Position numbers and translations under genes: made by a program | NCBI GenBank assembly: GCA_014534155.1 | Contig: JACVSB010000001.1 | Span: forward strand, 1-40,904 | Reading direction: 5' to 3' | From: Thermoleophilia bacterium | Lineage (GTDB): Bacteria > Actinomycetota > Thermoleophilia > Gaiellales > Gaiellaceae | Length of the DNA: 40,904 nt | The notes under the pieces: generated by a model | Told to the model about the DNA's origin: nothing | The model's input: the letters and a program-made list of their open reading frames with translations, nothing else | Database searches by the model: none | In this document: positions 32,542-40,002 of the stretch, in pieces | Position numbering within the stretch: the stretch's first letter is position 1 | Layout: each line of letters starts with the position of its first letter

Positions 32542-33381
32542 GTGGCACGCCCTTCGTGGCGCGAGAGTGAGGAGCCGGACGCGAGGCCACGCGCAGTGGG
32601 AAGGGGCGGTGTCGTCCTCGTCGACAAAGAGGCAGGACCGTCGTCCTTCGCGGTCGTCCGCCGCGTACGGGCGCGCTTCGGCCTCAAGACGGGTCATGGT
32701 GGGACGCTCGATCCCTTCGCAACCGGCCTCCTCGTCTGCCTCGTCGGGCGGGCGACGCGGCTTGCCCGTTACCAGAGCGATCTCGACAAGCGCTACCTCG
32801 TCTCGATCCGGCTCGGCGTGCGCACGACGACGGGCGACGCCGAGGGGAGAGAGCTGGAGCGGACGCCCACCGCCTCCCGCGAGGAGATCGAGCGCCTACG
32901 AGGCGAGGTCGAGCTTCGCGTGCCGGCGGCGTCGGCGGTGAAGATCGCGGGCGAGCGGGCCTACAGGCTGCACCGCCGCGGCGTCGAGGTCGAGATGCCC
33001 TTCCGCCGCTCCGTCATCCACTCGCTCGACGTCCTCGTCTACGAGCCTCCGGACGTCCGGCTCGAGCTCCGCGTCTCGAGCGGGACGTACGTGCGCGCGC
33101 TCGCGGACGCGCTCGGGGGCCACTGCACGGGCCTGCGCCGGACGGCGGTGGGTCACCTTCGCGTCGAGGACGCCGACGAGGAGCGTCTTCTTCCGCCGCT
33201 CACGGCCGTCGAGCACCTGCGCCGGCGGGAGCTGACCGACGAGGAGAACGTGCTCGTCCGCTCGGGACGCGCCCTTCCGGACGAATCTGCCGGGCGCGCG
33301 GCGCTCGTCCACGCCGGCGAGCTGGTGGCCGTCGGCTCGGGGGACGGCCGCGCGATCCGACCCGAGACGGTGCTCGCGTGA
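32542..33381 (+). CDS. truB: tRNA pseudouridine-55 synthase
   Basis: Makes pseudouridine 55 in the T-loop of tRNA. Catalytic Asp57 is in HGGTLDPFATGLL; KRYLVSIRLGVRTTTGDAEG, the PAASAVKIAGERAYRLHRRG segment and SSGTYVRALADALG are all family motifs. At 279 residues with a short C-terminal PUA-like region it is of bacterial type. GTG 32542 was chosen as the first start; about 20 residues precede the conserved VVLVDKEAGPSS. Confidence 0.96.
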   Translation: MARPSWRESEEPDARPRAVGRGGVVLVDKEAGPSSFAVVRRVRARFGLKTGHGGTLDPFATGLLVCLVGRATRLARYQSDLDKRYLVSIRLGVRTTTGDAEGRELERTPTASREEIERLRGEVELRVPAASAVKIAGERAYRLHRRGVEVEMPFRRSVIHSLDVLVYEPPDVRLELRVSSGTYVRALADALGGHCTGLRRTAVGHLRVEDADEERLLPPLTAVEHLRRRELTDEENVLVRSGRALPDESAGRAALVHAGELVAVGSGDGRAIRPETVLA

Positions 33382-34256
33382 ACGTGCTCCGGTCGCCCCG
33401 CGAGGCGAGCCCCGCCGAGCGCGCCGTCGCGATCGGGACGTTCGACGGCGTGCATCGCGGCCACCGCGCCGTCATCGACGCGACGCAAGCGACCGGTCTG
33501 CGCCCGGCCCTCCTCACCTTCGAGCCTCACCCGAGGCTCGTGCTGGGCTACGACGTACAGCTCCTCACGACCTTTGAGCGCCGCCTCGAGCTCCTCCGCG
33601 GAGCGGGGCCGGAGGACGTCCTCGTCGTCGAGTTCACCCCCGCGCTCTCGCGCCTTTCCCCGGAGGATTTCGCCGACCGCTGGCTGCTTCCCTTCGGCGC
33701 CCGAGTCGTCGTCGCGGGCGAGGGGTTCCGCTTCGGCGCCGGCCGCCGCGGCGACCTCGACCTCCTGCGCGCGCTCGGCTTCGACGTCCGGCCGGTCCCG
33801 CTGCTCGAGGGCGTCTCCTCCAGCCGGATCCGGGAGCTCCTGCGCGCCGGCGCCGTCCGGGAGGCGGCCGCGCTCCTCGGTCGCCCCGCCGAGCTGGAAG
33901 GCACGGTCGTCGCCGGCGACCAGCGCGGCGGCACGCTCGGGTTCCCGACCGCGAACCTCGCCGTCCCCGCGGGCCTGCTCGTCCCCGGCCACGGGATCTA
34001 CGCAGGCGAGGCCGACCCGGGTGACGGCCGGCGCTACCGGACGGCCGCGTCGATCGGGGTCAACCCGCACTACGGCGGCGTGGAGCGGCGGATCGAGGCG
34101 TTCCTGCTCGATTTCGCCGGCGACCTGTACGGGGAGCGGCTCCGCCTCGAGCTGTGGGAGCGGCTCCGCGACGAGCGCGCGTTCGGCTCCGAGGCGGAGC
34201 TCGTGGAGCAGATCGCGCGCGACGTGCAGGCGGCGCGGGCCGCAAAGAGCCCGTGA
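33378..34256 (+). CDS. ribF: Bifunctional riboflavin kinase / FAD synthetase
   Basis: Makes FMN and FAD from riboflavin. The 292-residue protein has an N-terminal FMN adenylyltransferase domain (GTFDGVHRGH, TFEPHP, SSSRIRELLRAG) and a C-terminal riboflavin kinase barrel (GTLGFPTANL, GVNPHYGGVERRIEAFLLDF). GTG 33378 overlaps the truB stop as GTGA. It ends the long rimP operon. Confidence 0.97.
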   Translation: MNVLRSPREASPAERAVAIGTFDGVHRGHRAVIDATQATGLRPALLTFEPHPRLVLGYDVQLLTTFERRLELLRGAGPEDVLVVEFTPALSRLSPEDFADRWLLPFGARVVVAGEGFRFGAGRRGDLDLLRALGFDVRPVPLLEGVSSSRIRELLRAGAVREAAALLGRPAELEGTVVAGDQRGGTLGFPTANLAVPAGLLVPGHGIYAGEADPGDGRRYRTAASIGVNPHYGGVERRIEAFLLDFAGDLYGERLRLELWERLRDERAFGSEAELVEQIARDVQAARAAKSP

Positions 34257-34307
34257 CGGTCGTGTAAGGATTCCTTCGCGCGGCGGCGATTTCGGCCTCG
34301 CGGACGC

Positions 34308-34313
34308 CAGAAT
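34308..34313 (+). promoter_or_regulatory. -10 candidate (CAGAAT) for leaderless zinc-ribbon mRNA
   Basis: CAGAAT ends 7 nt before GTG 34321. The following bases TCGCCCG resemble the mihF and truB start regions. Confidence 0.4.
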
Positions 34314-34320
34314 TCGCCCG

Positions 34321-34536
34321 GTGGCCACGCTCGCTCTGCTCGTTGCCGTCAAGTGTCTCGCCTGCGGCGGGAGGTACAGCAAGCCGGTGGGCCGCGGGAC
34401 GGTGCTCGCCAACCCTGGGTGCCCGGCCTGCGGCTACGTCGGCTGGTCGCCGGTGGAGGAGGACGTCAGCGAGCCGCGACGACGGCCCCGCTTCGCCGGG
34501 GGTCGGCCGCGCCCCCGCTCCGCGCGAGGACGCTGA
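34321..34536 (+). CDS. Small zinc-ribbon protein with basic tail
   Basis: A 71-residue protein with Cys12-x2-Cys15 and Cys34-x2-Cys37, the pattern KCLACGGRYSKPV to GCPACGYVGW, a rubredoxin- or ribbon-like metal site, and a C-terminal tail rich in Arg, Pro and Gly. Function is unknown; RNA or nucleic-acid binding would suit the tail. The GTG start is supported by the -10 element. Its last 71 nt overlap the end of the convergent ggt-like gene. Confidence 0.65.
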   Translation: MATLALLVAVKCLACGGRYSKPVGRGTVLANPGCPACGYVGWSPVEEDVSEPRRRPRFAGGRPRPRSARGR

Positions 34537-35869
34537 CCCCTCCGAAGTAGTGGTGGCGCTCCGGCCACCGGCGTAGCTCGAAGCCCGCATCCTCGAGCGC
34601 TGCCAGCGCGTCGGGCTCCCACCCCGGCTCCACGTGGACGAGCGGCCCGGCGTCGGGCCGGGCGACGGGGTGGAGCCGCGCCTCGTCGACGGCCGTCTGG
34701 GCGTCGAGCCCCAGATCGACGACGCGGGCGAGGACCTGGACGAGCGCGCTGCGCAGGCGGGTTCCGCCCGCCGCGCCGGCGACCGCCTCGAGGCCGTCGT
34801 CGCCGAAGAGGGCGAGCGGGGCCATCATGCTCTCCATCCGCGCGCCGGGCTCGAGGTTGCCCACGAGGAGATCCGCCTCGCCCAGCATGCTGTTCAGGTG
34901 CAGGTCGAACCCACGGAGGTAGTCGCCGGAGCCGAGCCCGAGGCTCGTCGTCAGCGCGCACGCGTTTCCGTCCCCGTCCACGACGCAGAGGTTCGTCGTG
35001 TGGCCGCTTCCATCCGGCCCGAGAAGCGCGCGCGCGAGCGCGACCGCCTGCGCGCCCGACGTGCGCCCCGCGAGCGGCGGAACTGCGGCCAGCGTCGGGA
35101 CGAGGCCGGCGAGGCCTCCGCGTGTCGCCAGGCGGCGTCCGCAGTAGCGCGCTTCCACGGGCTCGCTCCAGCTCGCCCGGTACGCCGACATGTCCGCGCT
35201 CGTCACTTGCCCCCCGCGTTCCTCCATCAGGGCGAGGAGCGCCTCGCCGAGCGTTCCTTCGTAGAACGAGCGCGCGCCCTCCTCGGCGAGGAGCTCGAGC
35301 GCGCGTGCGAGGCCGGGCTGCACGAGCCGGTCCCCGGCGGCGAGGAGACGACCTGCGCGGAGGAAGAGCGCGCTGCCCTCCCGGAGCGTGAGCACGGGCG
35401 ACAGCATGGCCAGGCAGGCTGCGTGCGCAGGCGGAAGGGCCACGCCCTCGCTCGCGAGGCGCCTCCCCGGCTCGCAGAGGCGCGCCCACGGGAGACGGCC
35501 CCGGTGCCGCCAGAGCTCGTCGAGGCCGGCCGGCACACCGGGGACGGCGCACGAGCCGATTCCCACGGCGTAGTGGACGAGCTCGGTGCCAAAGGGAACC
35601 GCGAGCTCGACGAGCTCCACCTCGCCCGGCTCGCGGCCGAGCCCCGGGACGGCGACGAAGAAGTCGAGCAGCGACGTGCGGCCGGTGGTGCCGTCGACCC
35701 AGATGGCGTGGCCGCCGCCCGCGAGCCCGGTCATGACGACCTCCGCGACGCACGACGCGAGGCACGCGGCCACGGCGGCGTCCGCTGCCGTCCCGCCGTC
35801 CTCGAGGATCTCCGCAGCCGCCTCGGCGGTGGCCGGGTGACCGGCGGCGGCGCCAGGGGAAATCGGCAT
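34466..35869 (-). CDS. Gamma-glutamyltranspeptidase-family protein, apparently cytoplasmic
   Basis: A 467-residue Ntn-hydrolase precursor that would cleave itself before a threonine. The family start GHPATAEAAAEILEDGGTAADAAVA is present, and the likely nucleophile is Thr291 in SGHTTNLCVVDGDGNA. GGT enzymes remove or transfer gamma-glutamyl groups of glutathione and similar peptides; other members split different amides. No signal peptide is present, unlike secreted GGTs, and the protein is shorter than the usual 530-580. The late loop GARMESMMAPLALF replaces the RPLSSMSPTI type. ATG 35869 has TAGGGT 7 nt upstream on the minus strand. Confidence 0.88.
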   Translation of the reverse strand: MPISPGAAAGHPATAEAAAEILEDGGTAADAAVAACLASCVAEVVMTGLAGGGHAIWVDGTTGRTSLLDFFVAVPGLGREPGEVELVELAVPFGTELVHYAVGIGSCAVPGVPAGLDELWRHRGRLPWARLCEPGRRLASEGVALPPAHAACLAMLSPVLTLREGSALFLRAGRLLAAGDRLVQPGLARALELLAEEGARSFYEGTLGEALLALMEERGGQVTSADMSAYRASWSEPVEARYCGRRLATRGGLAGLVPTLAAVPPLAGRTSGAQAVALARALLGPDGSGHTTNLCVVDGDGNACALTTSLGLGSGDYLRGFDLHLNSMLGEADLLVGNLEPGARMESMMAPLALFGDDGLEAVAGAAGGTRLRSALVQVLARVVDLGLDAQTAVDEARLHPVARPDAGPLVHVEPGWEPDALAALEDAGFELRRWPERHHYFGGVSVLARSGGAADPRRSGAVVAAR

Positions 35870-35875
35870 CCCTGC

Positions 35876-35882
35876 TACCCTA
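35876..35882. promoter_or_regulatory. Shared two-way -10 for rpsO and the ggt-like gene
   Basis: TACCCTA contains TACCCT (35876-35881) on the plus strand, ending 8 nt before the rpsO ATG, and TAGGGT (35882-35877) on the minus strand, ending 7 nt before the ATG at 35869. The two genes are 20 bp apart, so both are probably leaderless and share this element. Confidence 0.6.
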
Positions 35883-35889
35883 GGCAGCG

Positions 35890-36159
35890 ATGGCTCTGAC
35901 CAAGGAGGCGAAGCGGGAGATCGTGGGCACGTACGGCCGGGCGGAGCTCGACACGGGCTCAGCCGAGGTACAGATTGCCCTGCTCACGCGCCGAATCTCG
36001 GGACTGACGGAGCACCTTCGCGCCCACAAGAAGGACCACCATTCGCGGCGTGGGCTGCTCAAGCTCGTCGGTCGCCGCCGCCGTCTTCTGAACTACCTGC
36101 AGAAGAGAGATCTGGAGGGGTACCGCACCCTGATCAAGGAACTAGGCCTGCGTCGCTGA
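35890..36159 (+). CDS. rpsO: Ribosomal protein S15
   Basis: An 89-residue 30S subunit protein that binds 16S rRNA early in assembly. Family pattern: [36 protein letters not shown] and [15 protein letters not shown]. The length is exactly normal. ATG 35890 has a -10 hexamer 8 nt upstream and no Shine-Dalgarno. It is followed by pnp, as in most bacteria. Confidence 0.98.
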   Translation: MALTKEAKREIVGTYGRAELDTGSAEVQIALLTRRISGLTEHLRAHKKDHHSRRGLLKLVGRRRRLLNYLQKRDLEGYRTLIKELGLRR

Positions 36160-36181
36160 CGGGGGCCGCGCCGGGGGCGCC

Positions 36182-36230
36182 GGTGGAAGTTTGAGGGAGC
36201 TCCGAATGGGATCTGCCTCAAACCTCCGCC
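36182..36230 (+). promoter_or_regulatory. rpsO-pnp intergenic hairpin (likely RNase III site)
   Basis: GTTTGAGG (36189-36196) pairs with CCTCAAAC (36216-36223); after one mismatch the stem goes on with GGTGGA (36182-36187) and TCCGCC (36225-36230). The loop is 19 nt. In Escherichia coli and Streptomyces a hairpin here is cut by RNase III and is used for PNPase autoregulation. Confidence 0.7.
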
Positions 36231-36261
36231 TCCGCCGCCCGGCGAGAGAGGAGGCACAACG

Positions 36262-38745
36262 TTGAGTACCACCCTTACGCCGTCGATCACGGACCTGAGC
36301 GTGACGGTCGGCGACGCCGAGATGTCGTTCGAGACCGGGAAGCTCGCCAAGCAGGCGGACGGCGCCGTCGTCGTCCGAAGCGGCGACACGGTCGTTCTCG
36401 CGACCGCCCAGGGGCGTCCGGAGGGCCGCGAGGGCGCCGACTTCTTTCCGCTTACGGTCGACGTCGAGGAGCGGATGTACGCCGCCGGGAAGATTCCCGG
36501 CGGGTTCTTCAAGCGGGAGGGCCGGCCGACCGAGAAGGCGATCCTGACCGCGCGGATGATCGACCGCCCGATCCGGCCGCTGTGGCCGAAGGGGTTCACG
36601 AACGAGGTGCAGGTCATCGCGACCACGCTCTCGGCCGACCTCGTCACCCCGCACGACATCCTGGCCATGAACGGCGCCTCCGCCGCGCTCATGATCTCCC
36701 CGCTTCCCTTCCTCGGCCCCGTCGGCGCCGTGCGGATCGGTCGGATCGACGGCCGGCTCGTCGTCAACCCGACGCTGCCGGAGCTCGAGTCGGAGTCCGA
36801 CCTCGACCTCGTGGTCGTCGGGACGAGCGAGGGTCTCACGATGGTCGAGGCAGGTGCGAGCGAGATCCGCGAGGAAACGCTCGTCGAGGCGCTCGACCTC
36901 GCGCAGGGGGAGATCCGCAAGCTATGTGCGCTCCAGGAGGAGCTCCGGGAGCGTGCCGGGAAGCCGCGCTGGCTCGAGCCGGCCGTGACCGACGAGGTCG
37001 AGCGGACACACGGCGAACGGATCCGCCAGGCGATCGCCGCCTCGGGACTTCGCGAGGCGCAGGGTGCGGTGGACGAGATCCAGAGCGAGCTCGCACCTGC
37101 GCTCACGACCGAGTCGACGGAGGCGGACATCGTGCGCCAGATGCAGGTGCGCTCGAGTCTCAACGTCCTGTTCGAGCGGCTCCGCCTGGACGCCGTGAAA
37201 CAGCCGGTGCGCGAGCAGTTCGAGGACGAGCTGCGGGCCCTCACGGACGCCGAGGGAGATTCGAAGCAGTTGAAGTCGGCGAAGCGTCAGCTCCTCTTCG
37301 AGCGGATCGTCGAGTCGGTCGAGCTGCCGTTCCCGGTCGGCCCGCAGGGGGCCGAAGGAGATGCGGCGACGAGCAAGGACTCGCTCACGCGGCAGTTCGT
37401 GAAGAAGGCGGCCGAGTCGCTCTACAAGGAGCTCGTGCGGACGAAGATCGCGGTCGAGAAGCGCCGGCCGGACGGACGCGGGACCGACGAGGTACGCCCG
37501 ATCTCGTGCGAGGTTCGCGTCTCGCCCCGCACGCACGGCTCGGCGCTCTTTACGCGGGGCCAGACCCAGATCATGACGCTGCTCACGCTCGGAACCGCGA
37601 AGGAAGGCCAGCGGATCGACGACCTCTCGCTGGAAGAGGAGCGTCGGTACATGCACCACTACAACTTCCCGCCCTACTCGGTGGGCGAGACCGGGTTCAT
37701 GCGCGGGCCGAAGCGCCGCGACATCGGCCACGGCGCACTTGCCCAGCGAGCGCTGGAAGCCGTCATTCCGAGCCCGGAGGCGTTCCCGTACACCATCCGT
37801 CTCGTCTCGGAGACGCTCGAGTCGAACGGCTCCTCCTCCATGGGCTCGGTGTGCGGGTCGACGCTCGCGCTCATGGACGCCGGCGTTCCGATCACCGCTC
37901 CGGTGAGCGGCATCGCCATGGGGCTCGTCAAGGAGGGTGAGGACTACGTGATCCTCACCGACATCCAGGGCGCCGAGGACCACCTGGGCGACATGGACTT
38001 CAAGGTGGCCGGCACGCCCAACGGGATCACCGCGCTCCAGATGGACATCAAGATCACCGGCGTGACGCAGGACATCATGCGCGTGGCCCTCGAGCAGGCG
38101 AAGCGCGCGCGCGAGTTCATCCTCGAGCAGATGCTCGACGCCATCCCGGAGGTCAGGACGGAGCTCGCCGCACACGCCCCGCGAATCTCGACGATCCAGA
38201 TCGACCAGGAGCAGATCGGCCTCGTCATCGGCAAGGGCGGCGAGACCATCCGCGCGATCGAGTCGGACTACGACGTCCAGGTCGACATCGAGGAGGACGG
38301 GACGATCCTCGTCTACGCGACGGAAGGCACGAAGGCCGACGAGGCGATCGCGGCGATCCGGAGCCTGACGAAGGAGCCGGAGCCCGGTGACGAGTACACG
38401 GGCAAGGTCGTCAAGACGACGGACTTCGGTGCCTTCGTCGAGCTGCGCAAGGGGACGGACGGCCTCCTGCACGTCTCGAACGTCGGGCCCGGTCGCGTGG
38501 CGCACATCGAGGATGTGATCAGCCGCGGCGACGTCCTCGACGTCAAGGTCCTGGACGTCGACAAGCAGCGGGGACGGATCGGGCTCAAGCTCGTCGCCAA
38601 GCACGAGAACGGGGACCTCGTCCAGCCCGAGACGCTCATCGAGCGCGCGAAGGACGCGCCTCCGCGCGAGCGCGAGGAGCGACCCCGCGACGGCGAGCGT
38701 CGCGGCGGCCGGTCGGGTCGCGGTCGCGACCGCGAGCGGCGCTAG
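36262..38745 (+). CDS. pnp: Polyribonucleotide nucleotidyltransferase (PNPase)
   Basis: An 827-residue phosphorolytic 3' to 5' exoribonuclease. It has two RNase PH domains (first: ADFFPLTVDVEERMYAAGKIPGGFFKREGRP; second: SSSMGSVCGSTLALMDAGVPI), a helical domain between them, KH (IGLVIGKGGETIRAI) and S1 (GDEYTGKVVKTTDFGAFVELRKG). It is longer than most at its ends: an arginine-rich tail (GRSGRGRDRERR) follows S1, as in other actinobacteria. The TTG start is supported by GAGGAGG at 36249-36255. Confidence 0.98.
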   Translation: MSTTLTPSITDLSVTVGDAEMSFETGKLAKQADGAVVVRSGDTVVLATAQGRPEGREGADFFPLTVDVEERMYAAGKIPGGFFKREGRPTEKAILTARMIDRPIRPLWPKGFTNEVQVIATTLSADLVTPHDILAMNGASAALMISPLPFLGPVGAVRIGRIDGRLVVNPTLPELESESDLDLVVVGTSEGLTMVEAGASEIREETLVEALDLAQGEIRKLCALQEELRERAGKPRWLEPAVTDEVERTHGERIRQAIAASGLREAQGAVDEIQSELAPALTTESTEADIVRQMQVRSSLNVLFERLRLDAVKQPVREQFEDELRALTDAEGDSKQLKSAKRQLLFERIVESVELPFPVGPQGAEGDAATSKDSLTRQFVKKAAESLYKELVRTKIAVEKRRPDGRGTDEVRPISCEVRVSPRTHGSALFTRGQTQIMTLLTLGTAKEGQRIDDLSLEEERRYMHHYNFPPYSVGETGFMRGPKRRDIGHGALAQRALEAVIPSPEAFPYTIRLVSETLESNGSSSMGSVCGSTLALMDAGVPITAPVSGIAMGLVKEGEDYVILTDIQGAEDHLGDMDFKVAGTPNGITALQMDIKITGVTQDIMRVALEQAKRAREFILEQMLDAIPEVRTELAAHAPRISTIQIDQEQIGLVIGKGGETIRAIESDYDVQVDIEEDGTILVYATEGTKADEAIAAIRSLTKEPEPGDEYTGKVVKTTDFGAFVELRKGTDGLLHVSNVGPGRVAHIEDVISRGDVLDVKVLDVDKQRGRIGLKLVAKHENGDLVQPETLIERAKDAPPREREERPRDGERRGGRSGRGRDRERR

Positions 38746-38780
38746 GGACTGCGGCGCGCGGCGTACGGACGCGCGTGGGC

Positions 38781-38786
38781 GATAAT
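38781..38786 (+). promoter_or_regulatory. -10 element (GATAAT) before the reductase gene
   Basis: GATAAT, five of six to consensus, ends 9 nt before GTG 38796. An upstream GTG at 38775 in the same frame would be cut off from this transcript, so it is not chosen. Confidence 0.6.
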
Positions 38787-38795
38787 CCGCCGCGC

Positions 38796-39971
38796 GTGCG
38801 CGCGTTCGACGCCATCGTGGTCGGCGCCGGCCCGGCCGGGTCGCTGGCTGCCTACCACCTCGCGGCTGCGGGGGCGTCCGTCGTCCTCCTCGACCGGGAG
38901 CGCTTTCCGCGCGACAAGCCCTGCGGCGGCGGGGTGACGGGCCGCGCGCGCCGCGAGCTCCCCTTCTCCATCGACCCCGTGGTCGAGCAGCTGACACTGC
39001 GGGTCGACCTCCGGCTGCGCTCGGGCCGACCGGTCGAGCGCGGCGGCCAGCGGATGCTGGCCGCGATGACCCAGCGGCGGCGCCTCGACAACTTCCTGGC
39101 GGGCAAGGCCGCCGACGCGGGCGCCGACTTCCGCGACGGCGTGAAGGTGACGTCCGTCGAGAGCGACGGGCGCGCCGTCGCAGTCACGGCCGGCGGAGAG
39201 CGTCTGCGGGGTGCGGCGCTCGTGGGAGCGGACGGGGTGAACGGCGTCACCGCGCGCGCCCTCACGCTGGGGGGGAACCGGGCCGTGGGCGTCGCCCTCG
39301 AGGGGAACGTCGCGAACGAGCGCTGCGACGCCGAGCGCTACCGGGGGCGCTTCCTGCTCGAGTTCGGGACGGTCCCAGGAGGGTACGCGTGGGTCTTCCC
39401 GAAGGGGGAGCACTTGAACGTCGGCGTGGGCGGCTGGGAGCACGAGGGGCCGCGCCTCCGGGCGCACCTGGCGGCGTTCTGCGCCCGCCAGGGGATCGCG
39501 CCGAACGACCTCGAGGCGCTGCGCGGGTTCCGGCTGCCGCTTCGCGCCCCGGACTCGCGCCTCGCGCGCGGGCGCGCCCTCGTCGCGGGCGACGCGGCGG
39601 GGCTGATCGACCCGTTGACCGGGGACGGCATGTTCGAGGCGTTCCTCTCGGGCCGGTTCGCCGCGGAAAGCATCCGGCGCATGCTCGCGGGCGAGGAGGA
39701 GAGCGTCGAGCCGTACGGCACCCGCCTCACTCGCCACCTGGCCGCGCACCTGTGGGCCGCCTGGACGCTCAAGGCCGCCCTCGACCGCTTCCCGCGCACG
39801 GCCTTCACCGTCGCGACGCACTGGCCGGTCTGGCCCGTCGTCGAGAAGCTCGTGACGGGGGAGCTCGCGGACGTCAGCGCGGTGCACGGGATCGCCCGCC
39901 CGGTGTTGAAGTCGCTCGCCTACCTGGCGCGGGCGGCGGGCGACCCGGGCCGCGCCTACCGCGTCGCGTAA
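38796..39971 (+). CDS. Geranylgeranyl-reductase-family FAD oxidoreductase
   Basis: A 391-residue flavoprotein. The FAD-binding motif VVGAGPAGS is at the N-terminus (residues 8-16), followed by the family mark RDKPCGGGVTGRA and the second FAD motif AGDAAGLIDPLTGDGMFEA. Related enzymes saturate isoprenoid chains, such as those of menaquinone (MenJ), archaeal lipids or chlorophyll. A menaquinone reductase role is likely in an actinobacterium but not shown here. A GTG at 38775 would add seven residues; the GATAAT element favours 38796. Confidence 0.88.
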   Translation: MRAFDAIVVGAGPAGSLAAYHLAAAGASVVLLDRERFPRDKPCGGGVTGRARRELPFSIDPVVEQLTLRVDLRLRSGRPVERGGQRMLAAMTQRRRLDNFLAGKAADAGADFRDGVKVTSVESDGRAVAVTAGGERLRGAALVGADGVNGVTARALTLGGNRAVGVALEGNVANERCDAERYRGRFLLEFGTVPGGYAWVFPKGEHLNVGVGGWEHEGPRLRAHLAAFCARQGIAPNDLEALRGFRLPLRAPDSRLARGRALVAGDAAGLIDPLTGDGMFEAFLSGRFAAESIRRMLAGEEESVEPYGTRLTRHLAAHLWAAWTLKAALDRFPRTAFTVATHWPVWPVVEKLVTGELADVSAVHGIARPVLKSLAYLARAAGDPGRAYRVA

Positions 39972-39989
39972 CGGCGCGCAGGGCGCCGT

Positions 39990-39995
39990 TACGAT
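39990..39995 (+). promoter_or_regulatory. -10 element (TACGAT) for leaderless M16 peptidase mRNA
   Basis: TACGAT ends 7 nt before GTG 40003. An ATG overlapping it at 39994 is out of frame with the peptidase. Confidence 0.5.
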
Positions 39996-40002
39996 GCGGC
40001 GC

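Noticed and set aside
38775..38777. GTG 38775 as start of the flavoprotein
   Set aside because: It is upstream of the GATAAT element, and the seven added residues are not part of the FAD-binding fold.
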